NCBI GenBank assembly: GCA_016783225.1
Contig: JADHWZ010000015.1
Location: 1 to 20,179 of the forward strand
Reading direction: 5' to 3'
Source of the DNA: Dehalococcoidia bacterium
GTDB lineage: Bacteria > Chloroflexota > Dehalococcoidia > GIF9 > UBA5620
Length of the DNA: 20,179 nt
Positions 1 through 6,124 of the stretch are shown here, one piece after another (positions within the stretch are counted from its first letter, which is position 1; each line of letters opens with the position of its first letter). Under the pieces are notes generated by a model. The model was given only the letters and a program-made list of their open reading frames with translations, had not been told where the DNA came from and did not search any database. The position numbers and the translations under genes are program-made.

Positions 1-280
1 ACAGCTTCCGTATGGCTGACCCTGTCTCAATAGGGCTGTCGGAAGCGTATCTCTGGACGACTCTCCAAAACAGGAACCATAGTATGCCACCAATGAGCAG
101 CAAAGCCAGGCCGAGGCTAAGCTGTTCTCTGGCAAAGCTCTGCTCTCCCACCTGCGCCAGAGCGTGCCCTTTGATGAGCATATTGAAGCATAGACTCAGT
201 AGGATGCCCGCGCCGCTGGAGAACATACCCAGTGTGATGAAGCATACTGTGTAGAAATAGACCCGCCTAACGGTGCTCAT
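1..280 (-). CDS. DUF5671-like small membrane protein (partial, 3' end off the left edge)
   Basis: The frame is open from an ATG at 280 to the left edge (93 complete codons, no stop). The N-terminus begins MSTVRRVYFYTVCFITLGMF, and two hydrophobic stretches follow, at about residues 8-38 and 54-70. They are separated by a polar loop with GEQSFAREQ. The opening TVRRVYFY followed by a membrane segment resembles DUF5671 membrane proteins, which have no known function and which I associate with Chloroflexota. A GAGG ribosome-binding site lies about 9 nt before the ATG, and the stop of the upstream gene is 19 nt away, so the two genes are probably cotranscribed. The assignment rests on remembered family character. 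Membrane location is well supported; the family name is moderately supported. Confidence 0.6.
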   Translation of the reverse strand, partial: MSTVRRVYFYTVCFITLGMFSSGAGILLSLCFNMLIKGHALAQVGEQSFAREQLSLGLALLLIGGILWFLFWRVVQRYASDSPIETGSAIRKL

Positions 281-299
281 TCAATTCGCCTCAGATTAC

Positions 300-761
300 T
301 CAGTACAGCCACCATAGGTCGACAGGCGAAGTAATGCTCCACGAGGCTTCTGTTTTCTTGAGGAAGAAGGTGATGTGGTGAGTACGCACGGGGTTCTCAA
401 AAGGGCCGCGGGGGCTGAAGACATTGACCACGACATCCACGGTGGCCTCGTCATCCATTACCAGTGATTTCCCAAGTGTAGCCTTCCACCCAAGCTTTTC
501 TCCGCTCCTGGCCAGTCGTTTTCTCATGGATTCGTAGGGAACGTCTTCGCTGGTTGGGGGAGACAAGTAGCCGTATGCCTTCAGGTAGTCTTCGTCCTCG
601 AGAGCCAGGAGAAATCTCTGCACAGTACCCTCGGGCGTATCTTCGGGCAACAGCGGGCCATCTTCTGCGCCAGCCGTGGCCAGAACCAACACCACAGCAA
701 CCATGGTGAGAAGCCCGATAGCAATTCCGAAAGCCAGTGGCAAGCGGTTGATGGACTTCAC
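300..761 (-). CDS. Membrane-anchored NTF2/DUF4878-like protein
   Basis: A 153-residue protein with one N-terminal hydrophobic segment (about residues 9-30, LAFGIAIGLLTMVAVVLVLA) and then a soluble domain. The stretch PEGTVQRFLLALEDEDYLKAYGYLS has the pattern of DUF4878/NTF2-like lipid-free extracytoplasmic domains (helix, 'F..AL...D..KAY.YLS', then beta strands). The tail is rich in beta strands and ends LWWLY. No lipobox cysteine is seen, so the segment is a signal anchor or an uncleaved signal peptide. The start is GTG, with AGGAGC nine nt upstream. The role is unknown; such domains often sit outside the membrane as small binding or stabilising modules. It lies 19 nt upstream of the DUF5671-like gene and probably shares its transcript. 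Confidence 0.7.
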   Translation of the reverse strand: MKSINRLPLAFGIAIGLLTMVAVVLVLATAGAEDGPLLPEDTPEGTVQRFLLALEDEDYLKAYGYLSPPTSEDVPYESMRKRLARSGEKLGWKATLGKSLVMDDEATVDVVVNVFSPRGPFENPVRTHHITFFLKKTEASWSITSPVDLWWLY

Positions 762-1374
762 CTGGCGGTAGCTCCTAACATCAGTTCATTGCTCAGCCGC
801 GTAGCCCTTTTCTCGTAGCCATTCAAACACTCCTGGAGCTCAAAGACAGCCGATGCGGAAGTGCCACTGTAGGGAAAAAACCAAGAAACCTTTCTGTTGC
901 CGGCTCAACGGTGACGCTTTGACAGGGAGGTTACACTGCAGTACCTTGCGTGTTTCCTGCATCTCTTATTGACTCACCGGGCTACACCATGTACTCGTTC
1001 GATTATACACCAAATCAGAATGGAATAGAATGCCGCGAATTGAATCTTCGGAGGAAGCTTCCGACCTTAACGGGTGGTCTTGAGGGAACCAGGTTGATTT
1101 GTGATAAGCTGGTGGGGCTTGCCGACGACGTGAAAGGTGGAGCAGCCGAAGCAGCAGGCATGTTACATGACTGCATTCAGGTACCGACTGGCTCCGTGTT
1201 TGCGGAGATGGGGCGGTAAAACCGAAAAAGGTCGGGGAAGCGACTCTTGGGCTTCGTACGGCGAAGGCCGTCGCCATATCCCATATTGCTCCAGTTCTCG
1301 CCTGACTTGATGTTTATCTTCAGCAGGACGCAGGCCTTTGGGCCACTGTTTGGTAGCTCATCTCCTTCATGAAG
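762..1374. other. 613 bp with no convincing intact gene; possible decayed coding sequence
   Basis: Short open frames run on both strands, but none has a ribosome-binding site plus a recognisable family. On the plus strand a frame at 950-1219 reads protein-like near its end (LVGLADDVKGGAAEAAGMLH). The +2 frame then continues with a similar texture (KPKKVGEATLGLRTAKAVAI) up to a TGA at about 1305, as if one frame had been broken. On the minus strand an open frame of about 45 codons ends with a TGA at 758-760 that overlaps the GTG of the next gene (ELQECLNGYEKRATRLSNEL), but it has no start. Both may be relics or chance. A small imperfect hairpin (TAGCTCAT at 1354-1361 against ATG-A-AGCTA at 1369-1377) covers the stop of the neighbouring synthetase gene. 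Confidence 0.3.
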
Positions 1375-2826
1375 CTAATCGTTATGGAATCGCGTGCGGT
1401 ATCTATAGAGGCTATACAGGGCCTTGATTGCTGCATCCAACGAGGAATATACTGGGAATCGGTAGTTTTCAAAGGCTTTCTTGACCATGAGGTGATACCT
1501 TCTGTCTTCTTCGTCTTCTGAATAGGCGTCAAGTGAAACGCAGATTATTACGGGTTTCCCGATTTCGTCCCGGACGCATTGGCAACCACTAATCATCAGG
1601 TCGATAAGTGTTTTGAGGTGGCCTTCAAGTGCTTCACCTAACACACGCCTCAGCCAACTAATTTCATCGAAGTGCAATATTATTGAATGTATATTCTTAT
1701 CGTGAGCCAGAATTTTGATGGCGTTGTCAAGAGTTCCCGGCGTTCCGGGCGTGTTGTAGAATATGGGCCAGGCATCTAAGGGATTGCTGATGCTTGTTCC
1801 TGCTATTGGCACTATCTTTCTCAGTTCTGTCACTGTTTCTTCGCTGAATTGAGGAACTTCCAGACCTGCTTTTACGCATGAGTCGGTTTCGAGCACACTA
1901 AAACCGCCGGAATTAGTAATAAGGGTGGTGCCCTTTCCTGGAGGAAGGGGCGAGCAACTAAGCGCCAGAGTAGCATCTACCAGTTCATCGAAGTTGTCTA
2001 CTTGAACTACACCAGCCTGCTTGAAAAGCGAACTCCAGGTTTCTGGTGCACCGGCCAGTGACCCAGTGTGAGAAGATGCTGCCCTGCTGCCATGTTCTGT
2101 TACTCCCCCTTTTAGTGCTACTACCGGCTTTTTCCTGGCGGCTTCGCCTAATGCTGATTTGAGACGCTTCCCATCTCTTGCACCCTCCATGTATAAAGCT
2201 ATAACTTTTGTTTCGGGGTCATCTGCCAAGTATTCCAAGAAGTCCGGGCAATCCAGGTCTATGGCATTCCCGTAGCTGATTACTTTGCTGAACTTCAGGT
2301 TTCTTATTTTGCCAATGGTTAGGAATTCCCCGGCAAAGGTGCCGCTTTGTGAAATGACGCCGACCGGGCCCTCTTCAGCCGAGGCATCGGGTGAGAAAGT
2401 TAGCCCGGATCTAGGGCAACAGATTCCCATGCAGTTGGGGCCGATTATTCTAATATTGTCCTTCGCAATATCTTTCACCTTGCTCTCTAGTCTTTTCCTT
2501 TCTTCTAGCCCAGTCTCACTGAAACCCGCGGAGAACACGTGGACTACTTTGACTCGTTTCTCTATGCACTCGCTTAACACCTTTGGAACTAGCAATGCTG
2601 GTATTGCTATGACAGCGTAGTCAATTGCATCTTCAACATCCAGGATGCTGGGGTAGCACCTCTTGCCCATGAGTTCTTCGTGCTTGGGATTGACCAAGAA
2701 CAGGTTTTCCTTCATCTTTGTGTTCATCAAGGCCTTTGAGAAGTCGTCGTTATCGGAAGCGCCTATTACCGCAACAGACCTTGGGTTGAAAACATATTCA
2801 AGTTTTCCCAGTTTTTCTGCTTTCAT
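1375..2826 (-). CDS. Acyl-CoA synthetase (NDP-forming), alpha-type subunit
   Basis: This 483-residue protein belongs to the family that interconverts acyl-CoA + ADP + Pi with acid + CoA + ATP. The N-terminal CoA-binding Rossmann domain begins FNPRSVAVIGASDNDDF. The conserved GPNCMGI comes next, then a succinyl-CoA-ligase-like domain beginning GPVGVISQSG. The SSHTGSLAG motif holds the histidine that is phosphorylated in this family (His253 from this start). The ATP-grasp beta domain is absent, so a separate beta subunit is expected elsewhere. I chose the ATG at 2826, not the one at 2853, because GGGAGGT ends 5 nt before it and nothing similar precedes 2853. From 2853 the protein would be 492 aa. 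The substrate (acetate or another acid) cannot be read from the sequence. It is transcribed divergently from thrS. Confidence 0.88.
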   Translation of the reverse strand: MKAEKLGKLEYVFNPRSVAVIGASDNDDFSKALMNTKMKENLFLVNPKHEELMGKRCYPSILDVEDAIDYAVIAIPALLVPKVLSECIEKRVKVVHVFSAGFSETGLEERKRLESKVKDIAKDNIRIIGPNCMGICCPRSGLTFSPDASAEEGPVGVISQSGTFAGEFLTIGKIRNLKFSKVISYGNAIDLDCPDFLEYLADDPETKVIALYMEGARDGKRLKSALGEAARKKPVVALKGGVTEHGSRAASSHTGSLAGAPETWSSLFKQAGVVQVDNFDELVDATLALSCSPLPPGKGTTLITNSGGFSVLETDSCVKAGLEVPQFSEETVTELRKIVPIAGTSISNPLDAWPIFYNTPGTPGTLDNAIKILAHDKNIHSIILHFDEISWLRRVLGEALEGHLKTLIDLMISGCQCVRDEIGKPVIICVSLDAYSEDEEDRRYHLMVKKAFENYRFPVYSSLDAAIKALYSLYRYRTRFHND

Positions 2827-2831
2827 GGCAG

Positions 2832-2838
2832 ACCTCCC
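2832..2838 (-). promoter_or_regulatory. Ribosome-binding site deciding the acyl-CoA synthetase start
   Basis: GGGAGGT on the minus strand ends 5 nt before the ATG at 2826. The in-frame upstream ATG at 2853 has no purine-rich site before it. The nine extra N-terminal residues (MTHEHGRSA) do not look like the family's start either. Confidence 0.75.
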
Positions 2839-2906
2839 ATGTTCATGTGTCATTGACTATGAAGTGGCTAGACTTCGAAGGGATTTGGCCAGCGACACGA
2901 AGTTAC

Positions 2907-2935
2907 AGTATAGAATTAAGTTCGATTTAATTCAA
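2907..2935 (-). promoter_or_regulatory. Sigma70-type promoter for the acyl-CoA synthetase gene
   Basis: Reading the minus strand, TTGAAT (2935-2930) and TATACT (2912-2907) are separated by exactly 17 bp. Transcription would start near 2900, giving a leader of about 75 nt. The spacer coincides with most of a palindrome, which suggests control by a bound regulator. Confidence 0.65.
2913..2933. promoter_or_regulatory. Operator-like palindrome within the promoter
   Basis: The arms GAATTAA (2913-2919) and TTAATTC (2927-2933) are perfect reverse complements, and the central TTCGA is itself palindromic. Only the G/T pair at 2920 and 2926 breaks the dyad. It fills the spacer and reaches into the -35 of the minus-strand promoter. 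A dimeric repressor bound here should block RNA polymerase. The regulator is not in the window. Confidence 0.55.
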
Positions 2936-2957
2936 TTCAAGAGGCTGAACGCTTGGC

Positions 2958-2986
2958 TTGACTGTATATAAGAGCACTGATACAAT
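2958..2986 (+). promoter_or_regulatory. Sigma70-type promoter for thrS and the downstream cluster
   Basis: TTGACT (2958-2963) and TACAAT (2981-2986) are spaced by 17 bp, close to the consensus. Transcription would start near 2993. The -35 lies 22 bp from the -35 of the divergent promoter, so the two could compete or share a regulator. Confidence 0.65.
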
Positions 2987-3169
2987 GCGGTGACAATGCA
3001 GAACTGGCTGGCTCGGCTCCAGTATTGCCGGCCATGGAAGAGATTTGGGGAAAACATTTCTGTAATCTTCCGTTCGTTGTTGATAACTCTTGAGTAGGTT
3101 CAGTTCAGAATTGACCTCTCGCTTGTCATGGCGCGGGGTCTTTGTTTAGGCAGGTGAAGGTACTCAGAA
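2987..3169 (+). other. thrS 5' leader, about 177 nt
   Basis: No gene is seen between the promoter and the thrS ATG. A short hairpin can form from ACTGG and CCAGT (about 3003-3022). I do not see the conserved T-box sequence (AGGGTGGNACCGCG-like) that would mark a tRNA-sensing leader, nor an obvious U-tract terminator. An AGGTGAAGG stretch precedes the thrS start. Confidence 0.4.
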
Positions 3170-4912
3170 ATGGCTGCAGAGGAAAAAGAGGCGAGATTGG
3201 AAAGGATGCGGCATTCGGCTGCCCATGTGATGGCTGAGGCTGTCCAGTCTCTTTTCCCTGGGACCAAATTCGCCATCGGTCCGGCTATAGAGGATGGCTT
3301 TTATTACGATTTTGAGCTGCCTCGCGCTGTAGTTCCTGAAGATCTGCCGAGAATTGAAGCCAAGATGAAGGAAATAATCGCTGCCAATTCTGTTTTTGTT
3401 AGAGAAGAGGTGGAGAAAGCGAAGGCCATTCAGTTCTTCTCGGACCAGCCCTATAAGTTAGAGCTTATTCAGGAACTTCCTAACGAAACAGTGACCATTT
3501 ACCGACAGGGCTCTTTTGTCGACTTGTGCCGTGGCCCCCACGTGAATTCAACTGGTAATATCAAAGCTTTTAAACTCACCAGTATTGCTGGAGCTTACTG
3601 GCGAGGTGATGAGAAGCGTCCCATGCTGCAGAGAATCTACGGTGTCGCTTTTGATAGCGGGTCTGAGCTTGAGGACTACCTAGCCAGGCTGGCTGAAGCA
3701 AGCAAACGAGACCACAGGAAATTGGGTAAGGAGCTTGACCTCTTCAGCCTTCATGATGAGGCTGGCCCGGGATTGGTTCACTGGCATCCCAAAGGCGCCT
3801 TGGTACGCGAGATAATCGAGAATTTTTGGAAGGAAGAGCACAGGAGACGAGGTTACGACATTGTCTACAGTCCTCATATTGCCAAGGTAGACTTATGGAA
3901 GACCAGCGGCCACTGGGATTTCTATCGGGAGAATCTGTATTCGCCGATGGATATCGATGGGCAGGAATACATCATCAAGCCGATGAACTGTCTGGGACAC
4001 ATACTAATGTACAAGAGTCAGTTGCGCAGTTATCGCAGTCTTCCGCTGCGCTGGGCTGAACTGGGTACAGTGTATCGTTATGAGCGGTCAGGTGTGTTGC
4101 ATGGTCTGGCGCGGGTTCGCGGCTTCACTCAGGATGATGCCCATATCTTTTGCCGTCCTGACCAGCTTGAGGTTGAGGTAACCGAGGTAGTGAAACTGGC
4201 TCGTTTTATGCTGCATACGTTTGGTTTTCAGGATTATGAGTTGGTTCTGTCTACCCGGCCGGAGAAATATTCTGGGACTGTCCAGGTTTGGGAGGAAGCT
4301 ACACGGACTCTGAGGAAGGTTTTGGAAAACCTTGAGCTCGATTATGTGGTAGACCCGGGTGAGGGGGTCTTCTATGGGCCGAAGATCGATATCAAGCTTC
4401 GAGATGCTCTAGGGCGGTCGTGGCAAGGACCAACTATTCAGGTAGATTTCAATCTGCCTGAGCGCTTCGACGTTAACTACGTTGGCGACGACGGTGCGGA
4501 ACACCGGGTGGTAATGGTGCATCGCACGGTGCTGGGGAGCATGGAGAGGTTTATGGCGTGTCTCATTGAGCATTATGCTGGTGCCTTCCCGGTGTGGCTT
4601 TCTCCGGTTCAAGCAGTGATAATTCCTATAGCCGACCGTCATCTGGACTATGCTCATAAGTTGGCCGGTGAGTTCAGGGAGGGTGGCATTCGTGTTCAGG
4701 TTGATGACCGGTCGGAGAGAATGAACCTCAAAATAAGAGAGGCTCAGCTAGGGAAGGTTCCTTACATGCTTGTCATCGGTGACAAGGAACTGAATGATGC
4801 TACGGTTTCCCTTCGGTTGAGAAGTGGGGAGGACTTGGGCTCAGTGCCGCCTTCTGAGTTTGCGAGTAGGGCAAAATTAGTCATTGAAGCTAGAGTCCCG
4901 GGCAAGCTTTGA
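3170..4912 (+). CDS. thrS: Threonyl-tRNA synthetase lacking the TGS domain
   Basis: A class II synthetase that charges tRNA-Thr. The N2 editing domain is present: HSAAH (His15, His19) and DLCRGPH (Cys120, His124). The catalytic core carries motif 2 (VYRYERSG...RVRGFTQDDAH) and the three zinc ligands, Cys274 in MNCLGH, His325 in QDDAHIF and His451 in VHRTVLGS. The C-terminal anticodon-binding domain follows (WLSPVQAVIIPIADRH onward). At 580 aa it is about 60 residues shorter than the usual roughly 640 aa, because the N-terminal TGS domain is missing. An in-frame TGA lies only five codons upstream of the ATG, so no hidden extension exists. AGGTGAAGG sits about 9 nt before the start. It is the first gene of the translation cluster, about 65 nt ahead of infC. 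Confidence 0.97.
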   Translation: MAAEEKEARLERMRHSAAHVMAEAVQSLFPGTKFAIGPAIEDGFYYDFELPRAVVPEDLPRIEAKMKEIIAANSVFVREEVEKAKAIQFFSDQPYKLELIQELPNETVTIYRQGSFVDLCRGPHVNSTGNIKAFKLTSIAGAYWRGDEKRPMLQRIYGVAFDSGSELEDYLARLAEASKRDHRKLGKELDLFSLHDEAGPGLVHWHPKGALVREIIENFWKEEHRRRGYDIVYSPHIAKVDLWKTSGHWDFYRENLYSPMDIDGQEYIIKPMNCLGHILMYKSQLRSYRSLPLRWAELGTVYRYERSGVLHGLARVRGFTQDDAHIFCRPDQLEVEVTEVVKLARFMLHTFGFQDYELVLSTRPEKYSGTVQVWEEATRTLRKVLENLELDYVVDPGEGVFYGPKIDIKLRDALGRSWQGPTIQVDFNLPERFDVNYVGDDGAEHRVVMVHRTVLGSMERFMACLIEHYAGAFPVWLSPVQAVIIPIADRHLDYAHKLAGEFREGGIRVQVDDRSERMNLKIREAQLGKVPYMLVIGDKELNDATVSLRLRSGEDLGSVPPSEFASRAKLVIEARVPGKL

Positions 4913-4960
4913 TTTCTTGTGGTCAATGTGATATATTTCTGCCCGATGGCTTATTTGTGG

Positions 4961-4970
4961 TAAGGAGGTG
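4961..4970 (+). promoter_or_regulatory. Strong Shine-Dalgarno sequence of infC
   Basis: TAAGGAGGTG is a near-complete match to the 16S anti-Shine-Dalgarno. It overlaps the GTG at 4968 that would otherwise be the farthest upstream start, so that GTG cannot be the codon it serves. The next plausible in-frame codon is ATA at 4980, nine nt after this element. Confidence 0.7.
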
Positions 4971-4979
4971 GGGAGAGAC

Positions 4980-5528
4980 ATAGTCAAGAGAGTACGCATC
5001 AACCGACAGATTCGGTCTGCCCAGGTTCGCCTGATAGGGGAAACCGGAGAGCAATTAGGGGTGGTTTCTCTTGACAGAGCGCTGCAAAGTGCGGATGAGC
5101 GTAATCTTGACCTGGTGGAGGTATCACCCACGTCGGTTCCTCCTGTATGTCGCCTTCTTGATTATGGAAAATACAAGTATGAGCAGACCAAGAAAGAACG
5201 GAGAGTGCGAAAGACTCAGAGAGCTGGCTTGCTCAAGGAAATTCGCGTTAGACCCCGAGTGAAGGATCATGACCTCGAAACCAAGATTAAGGTGGCAAGG
5301 AAACTACTAGACGGTGGCGATAAGGTGAGGGCGTTTGTGGTTTTCCGCGGACGTGAGATTACTCACCCTGAGCTAGGCGTGAAGGTTCTGCAGAAAGTAG
5401 CTGACGATTTGAGGGACGTAGCCACCTTGGATGGCTCACCATCTTTGGATGGGCGAATTATGAGCCTGATGCTTTCACCGATTTTGGCTAAACAGACTGC
5501 GGAAAAGAAGGTCGAGGAAAGAGTGTAG
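4980..5528 (+). CDS. infC: Translation initiation factor IF-3
   Basis: IF3 binds the 30S subunit, keeps the subunits apart and rejects non-standard start codons. The N-domain reads VKRVRINRQIRSAQVRLIGE, a typical IF3 opening. Then come LDLVEVSP, the lysine/arginine-rich linker (YEQTKKERRVRKTQ) and the C-domain (KEIRVRPRVKDHDLETKI...VVFRGREITH). I place the start at an ATA codon, which gives 182 aa. The only in-frame ATG/GTG/TTG upstream of the conserved region is the GTG at 4968, inside the Shine-Dalgarno. AUU, AUA or AUC starts are a known IF3 feature that underlies its self-control. If the GTG were used the protein would be 186 aa. The stop abuts rpmI directly. Confidence 0.93.
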   Translation: MVKRVRINRQIRSAQVRLIGETGEQLGVVSLDRALQSADERNLDLVEVSPTSVPPVCRLLDYGKYKYEQTKKERRVRKTQRAGLLKEIRVRPRVKDHDLETKIKVARKLLDGGDKVRAFVVFRGREITHPELGVKVLQKVADDLRDVATLDGSPSLDGRIMSLMLSPILAKQTAEKKVEERV

Positions 5529-5732
5529 ATGCCGAAGATTAAGACTCACAAGGGAACCAAGAGCCGCTTCCACATAACTGGCAGCGGCAAAATTATGCGT
5601 GTCAAAGGCGGCAAGAGCCACCTCAGGCGGAAGAAGTCGGCCAGGACGAAGCGTCTCTATGATGAGACAATCCCTGTTCAACCTCAGGATAGGCCTAGGA
5701 TAAGAAGACTGTTGCCGTACGGCTTGAAGTGA
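5529..5732 (+). CDS. rpmI: 50S ribosomal protein L35
   Basis: A 67-residue basic protein beginning MPKIKTHKGTKSRFHITGSG, the family signature, with the usual GKSHLRRKKSARTKR block. The ATG follows the infC stop with no spacing. GAGGAAAG inside the infC end acts as the ribosome-binding site, so translation is probably coupled. The order infC-rpmI-rplT is the classical L20-regulated operon order. Confidence 0.97.
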   Translation: MPKIKTHKGTKSRFHITGSGKIMRVKGGKSHLRRKKSARTKRLYDETIPVQPQDRPRIRRLLPYGLK

Positions 5733-5747
5733 ACCAGGAGGAAGCGA

Positions 5748-6107
5748 TTGCCACGAGCTAGAAGCGGAGTAGTCAGTCATCGACGGCATAAGAAGGTGCT
5801 GAAGTTGACTAAGGGGCATAAAGCTACGAGGCATGCCCTGTATCGGCGAGCTCACGAGTCCATGCTTCATGCCCTGCATTATGCTTACTGCCATCGCCGA
5901 GAACGTAAGGGTGATATGAGGCGCTTGTGGATTATTCGGATCAATGCTGCAGCCCGGGCAGGCGGGCTTTCCTACAGCCGGTTCATGGATGGTCTAAGAA
6001 AGGCCAATGTGACAATTGACCGCAAAGCATTGGCAGAGATGGCAGTAAACGATCCCCCCAGTTTCTCCAAGCTACTGACCCTAGCCTCAAGCAAACCTGA
6101 GAGCTAG
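5748..6107 (+). CDS. rplT: 50S ribosomal protein L20
   Basis: A 119-residue protein beginning PRARSGVVSHRRHKKVLKLT and containing RRLWIIRINAAARAGGLSYS, both diagnostic of L20. L20 binds 23S rRNA early in 50S assembly. In other bacteria it represses the operon by binding its mRNA; I did not find a definite L20-binding fold here. The start is TTG at 5748, six nt after AGGAGG, and it gives the standard (M)PR N-terminus. It lies 15 nt after rpmI. Confidence 0.97.
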   Translation: MPRARSGVVSHRRHKKVLKLTKGHKATRHALYRRAHESMLHALHYAYCHRRERKGDMRRLWIIRINAAARAGGLSYSRFMDGLRKANVTIDRKALAEMAVNDPPSFSKLLTLASSKPES

Positions 6108-6124
6108 TCCCTCACATTGTAGGA

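Noticed and set aside
12..254. Plus-strand open frame of 80 codons
   Set aside because: It lies opposite the DUF5671-like gene, whose membrane-protein sequence and ribosome-binding site are convincing. The plus-strand translation has no family character.
1258..1271. Hairpin ACGGC-GAAG-GCCGT as a terminator of the acyl-CoA synthetase gene
   Set aside because: It is short, has no U-run, and lies about 100 nt past the stop; it may be a chance feature.
966..1277. Minus-strand open frame of 103 codons
   Set aside because: The composition is unlike the neighbouring proteins (many Ser, Arg and Pro), there is no ribosome-binding site, and it overlaps the more protein-like plus frame.
2663..2971. 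Plus-strand frame of 102 codons over the divergent promoter region
   Set aside because: It is the opposite strand of the acyl-CoA synthetase N-terminus and runs through both promoters; no ribosome-binding site or family.
4968..4970. GTG as the infC start
   Set aside because: It lies within the Shine-Dalgarno element itself and has no other site upstream. The ATA at 4980 is better placed.
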